From Sphingopyxis fribergensis (lineage in GTDB: Bacteria; Pseudomonadota; Alphaproteobacteria; Sphingomonadales; Sphingomonadaceae), in assembly GCF_000803645.1 (NCBI RefSeq), contig NZ_CP009122.1, forward strand, positions 2,208,501 to 2,272,500: a stretch of 64,000 nucleotides of DNA, read 5' to 3'. The notes beneath the pieces were generated by a model. It had not been told where the DNA came from, made no database searches, and saw nothing but the letters and a program-made list of their open reading frames with translations. Shown here piece by piece: positions 10,284 to 20,184 of the stretch. A program made the position numbers and the translations under genes. Every line of letters starts with the position of its first letter. Position 1 is the stretch's first letter.

Positions 10284-12251
10284 CTAGCCGCTAACCACCC
10301 CTTCGTCCCGGCGGAGCGCGACGAAATCGACCAGATCGCCATTCTGCTCAAATTCCACGACAAGCTTTCGCAAAAGCTCGCGTGCGGCCAGCGATTTGCG
10401 CTCGCCGATCATCGCGTTGAGATGTTCCAATGCAACGCGAAGTTCCGCCCATGCGATGAAGGGCTCGTTGGCGCGCAGGATACGGGGATGAGCCGACGGC
10501 ATCGGATCATTGCCGATCAGAAGCTCTTCGTAGAGCTTTTCGCCCGGCCGCAAGCCAACATATTCGATCGCGATGTCGCCGTCGCCATTGCTTTCGTCGC
10601 GGACGCTGAGACCCGACAGTTCGATCATCGCGCGCGCAAGATCGACGATCTTTACAGGCTCGCCCATATCCAACACGAACACGTCGCCGCCATTCGCCAT
10701 CGCGCCGGCCTGGATGACCAATTGCGCGGCTTCGGGAATGGTCATGAAATAGCGGGTGATCTCGCGATCGGTAATCGTGATCGGGCCGCCCGCCGCAATC
10801 TGATTGCGAAACAGCGGCACCACCGAACCACTCGATCCCAGCACATTGCCGAAACGGACCATCGAGAATTTCGTCGGCAGACCGTCGGCATTCAGCGCTT
10901 GCAGAATGATTTCCGCAAGTCGCTTTGTTGCACCCATGACGTTCGTCGGGCGCACCGCCTTGTCGGTGCTGATCAGCACGAAGGCGGACACGCCATGCTC
11001 GCGCGCGGCAAGGGCGCAGTTTAGCGTCCCGAACACATTGTTCGTCACGCCTTCGAGCAAATTATGCTCGACCAGCGGCACATGTTTGTACGCGGCGGCG
11101 TGATAGATGGTATGCGGGCGCCACGTACCGATGATCTCGTCGAGCCGGCTTCGGTCGCGTACGTTGGCAAGCAGGGGCACGACCGATCGCGCGTTAACGA
11201 GGCCGCTTTCCATCTCGCGCACGAGTTCCTGGTGCATCGCATAGAGATTATATTCGCTCGCATCGACGAGGAGCAGGATATCGGGCGCCAGCCGAGCGAT
11301 CTGCCGGCAAATCTCGCTGCCGATCGACCCGCCTGCGCCGGTCACCATCACGACCTTGCCGGTGACATTCTTGTGTAACAGCTCAACGTCGGGCGGAATC
11401 GGAGCGCGCCCGAGCAAATCCTCGATGTCGAGATCGCGAAGGTCGCCAAAGGATACGATCCCGCGCGCAAGCTGGTCGACTCCGGGCATTGTACGGATGT
11501 GCAGCCCCGATCCTTTCAGCCGGGAAATGATCGACGCTCGCTGCGCGCGGGTGGCTTGATTGATCGCGAGCAGCACGTCGGTAATCCGATGCCGCGCCGT
11601 AAGAGCCGCCAGCTTGTCGGGCGAATGGACGTTCAGACCGTTGATCGTCGCTTTCCACAAAGTCGGATCATCATCGAGGAAACCGACCACGCGCACCTGT
11701 CCGCTGACTTGCAGCGCCGACGCCAACTGGCGCCCTGATGCACCCGCGCCATAAATGATGGTCTGCGGCTTGTCGGCAGCGGCGACCGCGTTGAGGTAGA
11801 TCCCGCCGAGCCAGCCGCTGACGATCCCGCGCGACCCGACGACAAAAAGCACCAGCAAAATTGGCTGGATCAGACCGATCGTCCGCGGTACCGGCGGGAT
11901 GCCAATGAAGGTGTAGACGATCGCGAAGGGAATGGCATAAATCGCCACAGCCTTGACGATCGTGAGCAGCGCCGCGCCGCCGCTGTAACGGAAAATGGCC
12001 CTATAAAGACCGGAAATCGCAAAGATCGGAAGCGCCAGAAATATGGCGGTGATGGCCGGATACAGCATCGGGCCCTGAAGGTCGGCCCACTCGTTTGTGC
12101 GAAGATAGTAGGCGACATGAACGCTGATAATGCAAAGCAGCGCGTCGGCGGCGAGCGCGATCGCCCGCTTGATGGGGCGCGACAGCCCGAGAACTTTTTC
12201 AGAAAATATAGCTACCACAGGAAAAAGATCCGTCCCTTCTGACCCGCGCAT
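10284..12251 (-). CDS. WbpM/CapD-type membrane nucleotide-sugar 4,6-dehydratase
   Basis: Membrane-anchored SDR enzyme that probably makes UDP-4-keto-6-deoxy-HexNAc, precursor of QuiNAc or FucNAc-type sugars. The N-terminus has about four transmembrane helices (residues ~30-150), followed by a nucleotide-binding CoA-binding-like domain ('IIYGAGASGRQLASALQ') and then the catalytic domain with 'VMVTGAGGSIGSEICRQ', 'AAAYKHVPLVE' and 'ISTDKAVRPTNVMGATKR'. In this last motif Met replaces the usual SDR catalytic Tyr, as in WbpM. It has 655 aa, matching long WbpM/PglF relatives. The start is uncertain; the first ATG is used. Downstream of the initiating sugar transferase. Confidence 0.87.
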   Translation of the reverse strand: MRGSEGTDLFPVVAIFSEKVLGLSRPIKRAIALAADALLCIISVHVAYYLRTNEWADLQGPMLYPAITAIFLALPIFAISGLYRAIFRYSGGAALLTIVKAVAIYAIPFAIVYTFIGIPPVPRTIGLIQPILLVLFVVGSRGIVSGWLGGIYLNAVAAADKPQTIIYGAGASGRQLASALQVSGQVRVVGFLDDDPTLWKATINGLNVHSPDKLAALTARHRITDVLLAINQATRAQRASIISRLKGSGLHIRTMPGVDQLARGIVSFGDLRDLDIEDLLGRAPIPPDVELLHKNVTGKVVMVTGAGGSIGSEICRQIARLAPDILLLVDASEYNLYAMHQELVREMESGLVNARSVVPLLANVRDRSRLDEIIGTWRPHTIYHAAAYKHVPLVEHNLLEGVTNNVFGTLNCALAAREHGVSAFVLISTDKAVRPTNVMGATKRLAEIILQALNADGLPTKFSMVRFGNVLGSSGSVVPLFRNQIAAGGPITITDREITRYFMTIPEAAQLVIQAGAMANGGDVFVLDMGEPVKIVDLARAMIELSGLSVRDESNGDGDIAIEYVGLRPGEKLYEELLIGNDPMPSAHPRILRANEPFIAWAELRVALEHLNAMIGERKSLAARELLRKLVVEFEQNGDLVDFVALRRDEGVVSG

Positions 12252-12283
12252 TTCCGAATAGTTATGCGGTCAAACCACATTCT

Positions 12284-12844
12284 CTAGTGCACTACAGACT
12301 TGTCGCCAAGCAACTTCCTCGCCGTGCGCAGGATGATGAGGAGATCGAAAAGCGACGAGCGGAGCTCCAGATACTCGCGATCGAATGCCACTTTCTCCGG
12401 GATCGGAAGCTCGTCGCGGCCGTTTACTTGCGCCCAGCCGGTAAGCCCCGGGCGTAGGACGTCAACCCCCTGCTGCTGACGCAGCGCGATCAGGTCATCC
12501 TGATTGAACAACGCGGGGCGCGGTCCGACGATGCTCATGTCGCCGATCAACACGCTCCACAACTGCGGAACTTCATCGAGGCTGGTGCGGCGGAGGAAAC
12601 CACCGATCGGCGTCAAGGCAGAGGCAGCATCGACCATCAGATGCGTCGCCACCGCGGGGGTTCCGACTTTCATCGTGCGGAACTTTGGCATGCGAAAGAT
12701 CGCCCCGCCCCGCCCCACACGGTCAGACCAGTAAAGCGCGGGACCTGGCGAGGTGAATTTGACCGCCAAGGCGACACTTAACGCGACCGGCAACAATATG
12801 ATGCCACCCGCTATCGTCAGCACCAAATCGGTTACGCGTTTCAC
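12284..12844 (-). CDS. Initiating polyprenyl-phosphate sugar phosphotransferase (short PGT)
   Basis: Phosphoglycosyl transferase that moves a sugar-1-phosphate from a UDP-sugar to undecaprenyl phosphate, starting the repeat unit on the inner membrane. A single N-terminal re-entrant/membrane segment ('LVLTIAGGIILLPVALSVAL') is followed by the core 'PKFRTMKVG', 'LRRTSLDEVPQLWSVLIGDM' with the Asp-Glu catalytic dyad, 'SIVGPRP' and 'RPGLTGWAQVNGR'. At 186 aa it is a PglC-size catalytic core without the extra domains of WcaJ/WbaP. GTG at 12844 is chosen because GGAG lies five bases upstream. The WbpM-like gene beside it suggests a 6-deoxy-HexNAc as first sugar; the true substrate cannot be read from sequence. 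Confidence 0.9.
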   Translation of the reverse strand: MKRVTDLVLTIAGGIILLPVALSVALAVKFTSPGPALYWSDRVGRGGAIFRMPKFRTMKVGTPAVATHLMVDAASALTPIGGFLRRTSLDEVPQLWSVLIGDMSIVGPRPALFNQDDLIALRQQQGVDVLRPGLTGWAQVNGRDELPIPEKVAFDREYLELRSSLFDLLIILRTARKLLGDKSVVH

Positions 12845-12946
12845 TCTAACTCCACGATATCGACATCGAACGGGCGACCGCATACGCGCTTCCCACCTGC
12901 CGGGGAAGGGCTGTTTTTGTCCTGTCGGCTGTGTATAGCGGCCGCC

Positions 12947-13810
12947 ATGGCGGCGCGGCGCGACAATATCCTGGTAGTCGGAGGAGGCAGCCGCATCGCG
13001 ACGTCGCTCGCCCCACTGCTGGGAGAGCGCGCCCGCTTCGTATCGCGCCGCCCCTCGGGATTGCCAAGGGAAATAGCGGTCGAGAATTACGACATGCTTT
13101 CGCAGCAGATGTTCGACGGCATCGAATATGTGGTCAATTGCGTCGGCGTCAGCTCAGGCGACGCGGCGCTGATGCAGCGGGTCAACGTCGACATTCCGCT
13201 TGCGCTGGCTCGAACCGCGCGCGCGGCGGGCACGCGCAGGATAATCCATATTTCGTCCTTCTCGGTCTATGGGGGCGCGGGGCTGATCGACGAACGGACG
13301 CCCACCCGGCCGACAAGCGACTATGGCCGCTCGAAGCTCGCCGCCGATATACGCCTGCTCGCGTTGGCGGACGACCGTTTCGCTGTGACGGCGCTGCGAC
13401 TTCCGTTGATCTACGCCCCGGAATCGCTCGGCAAGCTGGGCCGGCTTCTTAAACTCTGGACGCGCATGCGCGTGCTGCCGGTTCCCGCCGCCGATGTTTC
13501 GCGCGCGATGATCAGCGCCGACCTGACGGCTTCGGTCGTCGCGCGGCTATGCGAAGACTTCCGCCCCGGCGTCTGCTTCGCCGCGGACCCGATGCCTTTC
13601 ACTTATGTGCAGGCGGCCGCCGCGCGATCGGAAACGCTCTTCCGGCTCCCGCTACCGGCCGTGGCAACCCACGCTGCCGAACGCGTTGCGCCCGCCATCG
13701 CCGCGCGGCTATTCGCCGACAGCCACCTTTCCGACGCGGACAATCTTGCGATCGGCTATGGCCTATCGTCACAGCTGTACCGCGACATTGCTAACGCTGC
13801 TCTCCATTAA
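12947..13810 (+). CDS. NAD-dependent epimerase/reductase, probable UDP-6-deoxy-HexNAc 4-reductase
   Basis: Extended SDR enzyme. Rossmann motif 'ILVVGGGSRIATSLAPLL' at the N-terminus, 'NCVGVSSGD', a Ser-containing 'IIHISSFSVYGGAG', and catalytic YxxxK in 'TSDYGRSKLAAD'. It has 287 aa from the ATG at 12947. Lying between the short PGT, the WbpM-like dehydratase and a WbuB-like transferase, it fits a WbpV/WbuX-style reductase that completes UDP-QuiNAc or UDP-FucNAc. That role is inferred from context; the sequence alone supports only 'NAD-dependent epimerase/dehydratase'. Divergent from the PGT gene, with about 100 bp between the starts. Confidence 0.75.
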   Translation: MAARRDNILVVGGGSRIATSLAPLLGERARFVSRRPSGLPREIAVENYDMLSQQMFDGIEYVVNCVGVSSGDAALMQRVNVDIPLALARTARAAGTRRIIHISSFSVYGGAGLIDERTPTRPTSDYGRSKLAADIRLLALADDRFAVTALRLPLIYAPESLGKLGRLLKLWTRMRVLPVPAADVSRAMISADLTASVVARLCEDFRPGVCFAADPMPFTYVQAAAARSETLFRLPLPAVATHAAERVAPAIAARLFADSHLSDADNLAIGYGLSSQLYRDIANAALH

Positions 13811-13825
13811 TCGCCGAAAGAAGAT

Positions 13826-15046
13826 ATGAAGCCTGAACGCCGCCTGTGGGTCGTATCCGAACTCTATTATCCCGAGCAGACATCGACCGGCTATTTTCTG
13901 ACGCGCATCGCCGAAGGGCTCGCCTCGTCGATGCCGGTCGAGGTCGTTTGCGGTCAACCGACTTACAGCGAACATGGCGTGCGCGCGCCGGCGCGCGAGG
14001 ATCGCGAAGGTGTGCGCATCCACCGCGTGCCTGCGACGCATTTCGGCAAGGACCGTCTGCTGCTGCGCGCGATCAATATCCTGACGCTGACGCTGTCCGT
14101 CGCATGGTTCGCGCTTTTCAATTTCGGGCGGGGCGACCGACTGCTGATCGTCACCAATCCGCCGACGCTGCCGCCGCTGGTTGGGCTGATCGCACGCTGG
14201 AAACGGATGGAAGCCCATCTTCTCGTCCATGACGTCTATCCCGAGGTGTTGGCAGCAACGGGCTTTATGCGCCGTGAAAGCCTGCCCTATCGGCTTCTCG
14301 AACGCCTTTTTTCGGCGACATTCGCGCTGTACGGCTCGATCGTCGTCCTCGGCCGCGACATGGACGACCTCGTCCGCGCCAAGCTGCGCGGCGCCGATCG
14401 GCAGATCACGATCATCCCCAACTGGGGAGATGTAGACGAGATCGCGCCGCTCGCCCGCGATGCGAACCCCTTCTTCGCCCTGAACCAGATCGATGCCCCG
14501 TATGTGATCCAATTTTCGGGAAACATCGGCCGCACGCACGATGTGGAGACAATTATCGCCGCCGCCCATCAACTAAAGGCGCGGAGCGACATATTGTTCG
14601 TCTTTGCAGGCTATGGCGGAAAGACGGATTTGATCAGTCACGCCGTTGCATCGGGCGAATTGCCGAATGTCCGCCTGTTACCGCGACAACCGCGCGAGTT
14701 GCTCGGCCCCATGCTTGCGAGCGCGACGGCCACGATCATTTCCTTCGTCGATGAAATGAAGGGCCTGTCCGTGCCGAGCCGGATGTACAATGTACTTGCG
14801 GCCGGAACGCCGATCATCGCCATCGCCGACGCAAAGTCTGAACTCGCGTTGACGATCGCGGAGGAACGCTCGGGCTGGGTGCTCGCACCCGGCGATACCG
14901 ACGCGCTCGTCGCGCTTGTTGAACGATTGGCAACGCCCGCCGGGGCCGAAGAGGCGTTGCAGCGCGGCGATAATGGCCGCGCTGCGGTCACCCGGAGCTA
15001 TACGCTGGAGTCCGTTCTCGAACGATTCCGCGAAACTCTGCGCTAA
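13826..15046 (+). CDS. GT4 glycosyltransferase, WbuB/WcaI-like
   Basis: GT-B fold retaining glycosyltransferase acting on the cytoplasmic face. The N-terminus 'LWVVSELYYPEQTSTGYFLT' is typical of WbuB/WcaI proteins, and 'VHDVYPEVLAATGFM' follows. The donor domain has 'YVIQFSGNIGRTHDVETII', 'FAGYGGKTDL' and 'GLSVPSRMYNVLAAGTPIIA' (family E/S-x7-E region degenerate). It has 406 aa. A GAAAGAAG box precedes the ATG. Fifteen bases after the epimerase, so co-transcribed. WbuB of E. coli transfers L-FucNAc, which agrees with the nearby UDP-6-deoxy-HexNAc genes, but donor specificity is not proven. Its 3' end faces wecE with a gap of only six bases. Confidence 0.85.
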   Translation: MKPERRLWVVSELYYPEQTSTGYFLTRIAEGLASSMPVEVVCGQPTYSEHGVRAPAREDREGVRIHRVPATHFGKDRLLLRAINILTLTLSVAWFALFNFGRGDRLLIVTNPPTLPPLVGLIARWKRMEAHLLVHDVYPEVLAATGFMRRESLPYRLLERLFSATFALYGSIVVLGRDMDDLVRAKLRGADRQITIIPNWGDVDEIAPLARDANPFFALNQIDAPYVIQFSGNIGRTHDVETIIAAAHQLKARSDILFVFAGYGGKTDLISHAVASGELPNVRLLPRQPRELLGPMLASATATIISFVDEMKGLSVPSRMYNVLAAGTPIIAIADAKSELALTIAEERSGWVLAPGDTDALVALVERLATPAGAEEALQRGDNGRAAVTRSYTLESVLERFRETLR

Positions 15047-15052
15047 CCGGCA

Positions 15053-16177
15053 TCAGCCGAAAAAGGCGCAGACCGCGTCGGCGACCCGGTCGGCGTCGTC
15101 CATGTCCATGTCGGCGTATAGCGGCAGGCGTACAAGGCAGTCCGTATAGCGCGTCGCCTGCGCAAGCGGCTGCGTCGCGTTGTTCGCCGCAAAATAGGGG
15201 CTCGCATGGAGCGCCTGATAATGGAACACCGCCATCACGCCGCTCGCCTTCAGATGCTCGATCAGCCGGGTGCGCGTTTCGAGTACGTCGCATACCAGAT
15301 AGAACATATGCGCATTATTGGTCGCATAATCCGGAATCACGGGAAGGCTGATATCGTTGCGCTGCGCGAGATGCGCCAGCCGTTCGGCGTAGCGATCCCA
15401 TACCGCGATCCGCCGCGCCTGGATCGCATCGACCGCTTCGAGCTGCGCCGTCAGAAAGGCCGCGACGAGTTCGGACGGCAGATAGGATGAACCCAGCCCG
15501 ACCCAATTATATTTGTCGACTTCGCCGCGGAAAAAGGCCGACCGGTTGGTTCCCTTTTCACGGACGATTTCGGCGTCGAGCGCACGCGCCGGATCGTTGA
15601 CATGAAGCGCCCCCCCTTCGCCGCAAACGATATTTTTCGTCTCGTGAAAGGAAAAGGCCGAAAAGGTCCCAAGGGTTCCGAGCGGTTTGCCTTTGTAAAA
15701 GGACGCGATCGCCTGCGCCGCATCCTCGACGATCGTTGCGCCGACGCCATCGGCAATCGCCTGCAGCGCATCCATATCGCACGCAACGCCCGCATAATGC
15801 ACCGGCACGATTGCGCGCGTCCGTTCATTGACCAGCGAGGCAACCGACGCCGGATCGATATTCGGATTGTCGGCTCCGCTGTCGGCAAAACGGATCGTCG
15901 CACCGCGCAGCGCAAAAGCATTCGCGGTCGAAACGAACGTGTAGCTCGGGACGATCACCTCGTCCCCGGGTTTGAGATCGCAGAGCAACGCCGCGGCCTC
16001 CAGCGCGTCGGTGCACGACGTCGTCAAAAGCGACTTGCCCGATCCAAGCTGCGCTTCGATCAACGCCTGCGCGCGCTTGGTAAAACTGCCGTCGCCTGAC
16101 AGTTTGCGGCTCGCAAGCGCTTCACCGATATAGAGATTTTCGGTTCCGACGAGATAAGGTTTGTTGAAGGGGATCAC
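15053..16177 (-). CDS. wecE: dTDP-4-amino-4,6-dideoxygalactose transaminase
   Basis: PLP-dependent aminotransferase of the DegT/DnrJ/EryC1 family; converts dTDP-4-keto-6-deoxyglucose to dTDP-4-amino-4,6-dideoxygalactose. WecE/RffA-like from its first residues ('IPFNKPYLVGTENLYIGEAL') through 'SCTDALEAAALL', 'GDEVIVPSYTFVSTANAF', and the PLP Lys in 'FSFHETKNIVCGEGG'. GTG at 16177 gives 374 aa (E. coli WecE 376 aa) and overlaps the wecD stop as GTGA, so this start is preferred over an upstream ATG. Last gene of the long minus-strand operon. With RmlA, RmlB and WecD it completes dTDP-Fuc4NAc synthesis. Confidence 0.9.
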   Translation of the reverse strand: MIPFNKPYLVGTENLYIGEALASRKLSGDGSFTKRAQALIEAQLGSGKSLLTTSCTDALEAAALLCDLKPGDEVIVPSYTFVSTANAFALRGATIRFADSGADNPNIDPASVASLVNERTRAIVPVHYAGVACDMDALQAIADGVGATIVEDAAQAIASFYKGKPLGTLGTFSAFSFHETKNIVCGEGGALHVNDPARALDAEIVREKGTNRSAFFRGEVDKYNWVGLGSSYLPSELVAAFLTAQLEAVDAIQARRIAVWDRYAERLAHLAQRNDISLPVIPDYATNNAHMFYLVCDVLETRTRLIEHLKASGVMAVFHYQALHASPYFAANNATQPLAQATRYTDCLVRLPLYADMDMDDADRVADAVCAFFG

Positions 16178-16893
16178 GATTGCTGGTTCCAGAAATGAAA
16201 GACGTCGGAATGCGCGCTGATTGCGAAACCGCATGATTGATAGATTGCGAGGGCGACTTCATTCTCACCCTGCGTGACGACGCTCGCCCTAGCGCAGCCT
16301 TCGCGCGCGAACCAGCCAAGAGCTTCGCGCAGCAGCTTTTTACCAACGCCCTTGCCCCGCGCCGCAGCAGCGACGCCGAACAGGCCGATTTGCCCCTGCT
16401 CGGCCTTTGCCGATACGGTCACCATGCCCTCGATCGCGTCGCCCTCCGCAGCGATGATCACCGCATCGGCAAAGCTGCCATTCAAGCTATTCGCCATCCA
16501 GGTCCGATAGAGCTGCTCGAAAACCGGACGAGGAAAACGGGGATCGAGCGCGAAGCGCGAGGACCAGCCGCTCGCCAATGCCAGCTCGTCGAGCACACGT
16601 CGTTGCGCAGGATCGGGATCGGTAATCGTCCGCGGCTCGCTGGCCGCTTGCCCTGCCAAGCCTATATCAAGCAGTACGCGGCTATTGATGAACTCGCCGC
16701 CGCTGCGCAACGCAGCCAGGCGGCTTGGCTCGTCGCCGTGCGGCGCCTCCCAATAAGCGAGCGTGATGGCGTCCGCGATCAATTGGGCCTGCACGACTGG
16801 CAACTGGGCGACGGGATCATCGATATTCTCGATCCGCGCGACCGCGAAGCAAAAAGCCTCGCTGTCCCATACAAGTGGGCGAATATGAGTCAT
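16174..16893 (-). CDS. wecD: dTDP-Fuc4N N-acetyltransferase (GNAT family)
   Basis: GNAT acetyltransferase that acetylates the 4-amino group of dTDP-4-amino-4,6-dideoxygalactose with acetyl-CoA. The N-terminus 'IRPLVWDSEAFCFAVARIE' resembles WecD ('xLxWDSxFFxxxxxRI'). The acetyl-CoA site is 'GLFGVAAAARGKGVGKKLLREAL' (R/Q-x-x-G-x-G/A type), and the C-terminus 'VTQGENEVALAIYQSCGF' is GNAT-typical. It has 239 aa (E. coli WecD 224 aa). The start overlaps the upstream glycosyltransferase stop as ATGA, and its own stop overlaps the wecE start. The assignment is strengthened by adjoining wecE and nearby rmlA/rmlB. Confidence 0.85.
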   Translation of the reverse strand: MTHIRPLVWDSEAFCFAVARIENIDDPVAQLPVVQAQLIADAITLAYWEAPHGDEPSRLAALRSGGEFINSRVLLDIGLAGQAASEPRTITDPDPAQRRVLDELALASGWSSRFALDPRFPRPVFEQLYRTWMANSLNGSFADAVIIAAEGDAIEGMVTVSAKAEQGQIGLFGVAAAARGKGVGKKLLREALGWFAREGCARASVVTQGENEVALAIYQSCGFAISAHSDVFHFWNQQS

Positions 16894-18158
16894 GAACGGT
16901 TCGCCGCCAGATCGACAAAGGCGCGCACCTGCTCATCGACCGAACAATGCTTGATCGCGTGCGAACGGCAAGTTTCACGAGCTTCAGTCCGGCGGACGTC
17001 ATCCCAGGCCAGCACGCGCGACAATGCGGCGGTAAGCCCGGCGCAGTCGATCGTATCCGCCAACGCCCCGGTCTTGCCCTCGACGACGAGGTCGGGCAGC
17101 ACGCCGATCTGAAAACCGACCACGGGCGTACCCGACATCATCGCCTCGTTGACCATCATGGGCCCAGAATCCTCGATCGACGGGCAGACGAAGAAGTCCG
17201 CAGCGCAATAGGCCTGCGCCAGCGTGTCGGCCGCCACATAGCCAAGACGGTGTATCGGAAGCCCGAGCGCATCGAGCGCGCCAAGGTCGCCGGAATGACC
17301 GACAAGGAGCAGCGCGACCTGCCGCCCCTCAAGAGTTCCGTCGGCCGCGACCGAGGCGAGCGCATCGACAAGCAGAGCCATGCCCTTGCGCGGATCGGTC
17401 AGTTCCTGCGCGCCAAAGAGAAGGTAAATCCCGCCGGTTGAAAGGCCTAACGCCGCGCGCGCCGCCGCGCGATCGAGCAGCCCAAGCCGGGCAGGATCAA
17501 CTCCGATCAAAATCCTGCGAAACGTCGAGTTTGCGAAAGGCGCCGCGCCTTCGGCATCCTTCGCCAACTGGGCTGACGGCACCACCACAATATGGTCGAG
17601 CGTGCGCGTCGCGGCGACCTTTTGCGCCAGCGTGCGCGCCGACGCGTCGCGGCCAATACGCGCGGGCAACGCGGGACAAGAGCCGCAGCCGTCACGATAG
17701 CGTAGGCAGCCCCAGGAATAATGGCATCCGCCGGTCAAAAGGCCCATGTCGACCGGGTGGAAGGCGACGCGCGCGCCGGTCAGCGTTTGGAGTACCGCGA
17801 CATCGTCGAAATCCAGAAAGTCGGAAATATAGTGGACGACAATCAGATCGGGCCGCACCCCTGCCGCAATAGCCGCCAGCCGGCGGCGCGAGAGACTATG
17901 TATTCGCTGGTCACGGAAGACATAGCGGCGCCGACTTGCAATGCGGTACCATGCGCGGCCTGCGAAGCGTCGTAGCGCCGCCCATCCAAGACCGCCCACC
18001 GCCTGCACGTCCGTCGCCCCGCTCCGCGATTCCCAGACGAGCATGTGCGAAGCCACCCCACGCTCCCGCATGGCCAGATGCAGCCGCAACGCCGCGGTGC
18101 CGGCACCGCCATAGTCGACCGCCGCCAAGTGCAGCACGCGCGATCCCGGCGCAACCAT
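16890..18158 (-). CDS. GT4 glycosyltransferase, WcaC-like
   Basis: Retaining GT-B glycosyltransferase for repeat-unit assembly. The N-terminus 'VLHLAAVDYGGAGTAALRLH' binds the acceptor side, and a WcaC-type block 'VDMGLLTGGCHYSWGC' with 'CGSCPALP' forms a Cys cluster. The donor domain has 'IYLLFGAQELTDPRKGMALL' and 'VCPSIEDSGPMMVNEAMMSG', the E-x7-E motif. ATG at 18158 is chosen because it lies 14 bases after the rmlA stop; the longer open frame back to 18299 would overlap rmlA. It has 422 aa. Sugar donor unknown; neighbouring wecD/wecE make Fuc4NAc transfer a reasonable guess. Confidence 0.82.
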   Translation of the reverse strand: MVAPGSRVLHLAAVDYGGAGTAALRLHLAMRERGVASHMLVWESRSGATDVQAVGGLGWAALRRFAGRAWYRIASRRRYVFRDQRIHSLSRRRLAAIAAGVRPDLIVVHYISDFLDFDDVAVLQTLTGARVAFHPVDMGLLTGGCHYSWGCLRYRDGCGSCPALPARIGRDASARTLAQKVAATRTLDHIVVVPSAQLAKDAEGAAPFANSTFRRILIGVDPARLGLLDRAAARAALGLSTGGIYLLFGAQELTDPRKGMALLVDALASVAADGTLEGRQVALLLVGHSGDLGALDALGLPIHRLGYVAADTLAQAYCAADFFVCPSIEDSGPMMVNEAMMSGTPVVGFQIGVLPDLVVEGKTGALADTIDCAGLTAALSRVLAWDDVRRTEARETCRSHAIKHCSVDEQVRAFVDLAANRS

Positions 18159-18172
18159 CGCGGGCGTGTCGT

Positions 18173-19045
18173 TCAAACCATTTCCTCGACCCGTTGCAGG
18201 ATCGCGCGGCCATATTCGGTCTTCGATAGGGCCTCGCCCTTGGCGCGGGCGGTCTCGACACTGATCCAGCCCTGCATCAACGCAATTTCCTCCAGGCACG
18301 CGATCTGGATGCCCTGTCGATGCTGCATCGTGCGAACGAACTCACCCGCTTCCATCAGACTGTCATGCGTGCCGGTGTCGAGCCAGGCATAGCCGCGCCC
18401 CATCTGCTCGACGAACAATTCGTCGCGGTCGATGTAACACTGGATCAGGTCGGTTATTTCAAGCTCGCCGCGCGCCGACGGCTTCAGCCCCTCCGCGAAA
18501 CCTACCACCCGATTGTCGAAGAAATAGAGCCCGGTCACGGCCAGATGCGACTTGGGCTGCGCCGGCTTCTCCTCCAGGCTGACGGCCCGCCCGCGCGCGT
18601 CGAGTTCGATCACGCCATAACGTTCGGGGTCGGCGACTCGATAGCTAAACACGGTCGCCCCGCTTTCGCGGCCGGCCGCCGAACGAAGCAACTGAATCAA
18701 CTGCGCGCCGAAAAAGATGTTGTCACCAAGGACCAGCGCTGCCGGGCTATCGCCGATAAACTCGCGCCCGAGCGTGAAGGCCTGCGCCAATCCTTCGGGG
18801 CGCGGCTGTTCGATATAGGAAATCTCGATCCCGAATTCGGAGCCTTCGCCGAGCAACCGCTGATAATTTCCCAGATATTCGGGCGAGGAAACGAGCAATA
18901 TCTCGCGGATCCCGGCAAGCATCAGCACCGAGAGCGGATAATAGATCATCGGCTTGTCATATACGGGCAGCAGTTGCTTGTTGATCGCGAGCGTCGCCGG
19001 ATAGAGGCGCGTGCCCGACCCGCCTGCCAAGATGATACCTTTCAT
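18173..19045 (-). CDS. rmlA: Glucose-1-phosphate thymidylyltransferase
   Basis: Forms dTDP-glucose from dTTP and glucose-1-phosphate. The N-terminus '[18 protein letters not shown]' is the sugar-nucleotidyltransferase signature, followed by '[20 protein letters not shown]', the RmlA-specific block, '[11 protein letters not shown]', and '[20 protein letters not shown]'. It has 290 aa, the normal length. The ATG at 19045 is supported by a GAGAGGAC box three to eight bases upstream. About 50 bp downstream of rmlB. No rmlC/rmlD is present here, so the dTDP-keto sugar is probably channelled to WecE rather than to rhamnose. Confidence 0.95.
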   Translation of the reverse strand: MKGIILAGGSGTRLYPATLAINKQLLPVYDKPMIYYPLSVLMLAGIREILLVSSPEYLGNYQRLLGEGSEFGIEISYIEQPRPEGLAQAFTLGREFIGDSPAALVLGDNIFFGAQLIQLLRSAAGRESGATVFSYRVADPERYGVIELDARGRAVSLEEKPAQPKSHLAVTGLYFFDNRVVGFAEGLKPSARGELEITDLIQCYIDRDELFVEQMGRGYAWLDTGTHDSLMEAGEFVRTMQHRQGIQIACLEEIALMQGWISVETARAKGEALSKTEYGRAILQRVEEMV

Positions 19046-19095
19046 GCCGTCCTCTCGAAAATGAAGCAAAGATGGATCGTCGCCTGCGACGCCGA

Positions 19096-20151
19096 TCAAT
19101 TCGCAACCCCACGCCGGGCCACGGCGTCGCGTTCGCGGATCAGCGTCTGCCACCAATCCTCGTTTGCCAGATACCAGTCAACCGTGGCGGCAAGACCGGT
19201 TTCGAATGTTTCGCGCGGTTCCCAGCCCAACTCGCTGCGGATCCGCGAAGCGTCGATCGCATAGCGTTTGTCGTGCCCCGGCCTGTCCGCGACGAAGCTG
19301 ATCTGTTCGGCATAGCTCCGCCCGTCCGCCCGCGGACGCTGCGCGTCGAGCAGCGCACACAATGCGCGAACGACTTCGACATTCTGCTTTTCGTTGCCGC
19401 CGCCGACATTGTACGTCCGGCCGGGGACCCCACGTTCGAACACGCACTGCAGGGCGCGGACATGATCGTCGACATAAAGCCAGTCGCGCACCTGATCGCC
19501 CTTGCCATAGACGGGCAGCGGACGGCCCGCGAGAGCTTGCGCGATCATCAGCGGAATCAGCTTCTCGGGGAAATGGTAAGGGCCGTAATTGTTCGAGCAA
19601 TTGGTGATCAGCACCGGCAGGCCGAAAGTGTGGCCCCAGGCACTGACCAGATGGTCAGACCCCGCCTTCGACGCCGAATAGGGCGAGCGTGGATCATAGG
19701 GCGTCTCTTCGCTGAACAGACCATCGGCGCCAAGCGAGCCGTAAACTTCGTCGGTGGAAATATGATGGAAACGGAACCGCGCGCGTGCTTCCTCCGGCAG
19801 GCCCTCATAATAGGTACGTGCCTCGGACAGCAGTACAAATGTGCCCACGAGGTTCGTCTGGATAAAGGCCCCCGGGCCGTCGATCGAACGGTCGACGTGG
19901 CTTTCGGCGGCAAGGTGCGTGATGATGTCGGGCTGAAAGGACGCGATCGCTGCGCGTACCGCATTGGCATCGCAAATATCGCCCTGAACAAAGCGGTATC
20001 GCGGGCTGTCCGCGACCGACGCGACCGTCGAGGGATTGCCGGCATAGGTCAGCTTGTCAAAATTCAGGACCTCGTAGTTCCCCTCCGCCACCAGATGGCG
20101 GACGAGCGCCGAACCGATAAAGCCCGCCCCGCCGGTCACGAAAATACGCAT
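19096..20151 (-). CDS. rmlB: dTDP-glucose 4,6-dehydratase
   Basis: NAD-dependent SDR enzyme giving dTDP-4-keto-6-deoxy-D-glucose. '[20 protein letters not shown]' opens the Rossmann fold, '[18 protein letters not shown]' and '[12 protein letters not shown]' follow, and catalytic YxxxK lies in '[12 protein letters not shown]'. It has 351 aa, as usual. ATG at 20151 is chosen over an in-frame upstream codon because the Rossmann strand then begins at residue 3. Between a CgeB-like glycosyltransferase and rmlA in the long operon. Confidence 0.95.
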   Translation of the reverse strand: MRIFVTGGAGFIGSALVRHLVAEGNYEVLNFDKLTYAGNPSTVASVADSPRYRFVQGDICDANAVRAAIASFQPDIITHLAAESHVDRSIDGPGAFIQTNLVGTFVLLSEARTYYEGLPEEARARFRFHHISTDEVYGSLGADGLFSEETPYDPRSPYSASKAGSDHLVSAWGHTFGLPVLITNCSNNYGPYHFPEKLIPLMIAQALAGRPLPVYGKGDQVRDWLYVDDHVRALQCVFERGVPGRTYNVGGGNEKQNVEVVRALCALLDAQRPRADGRSYAEQISFVADRPGHDKRYAIDASRIRSELGWEPRETFETGLAATVDWYLANEDWWQTLIRERDAVARRGVAN

Positions 20152-20184
20152 GTCTTGCTCGTTCCTTCTCGTTCGCGCCTGCAA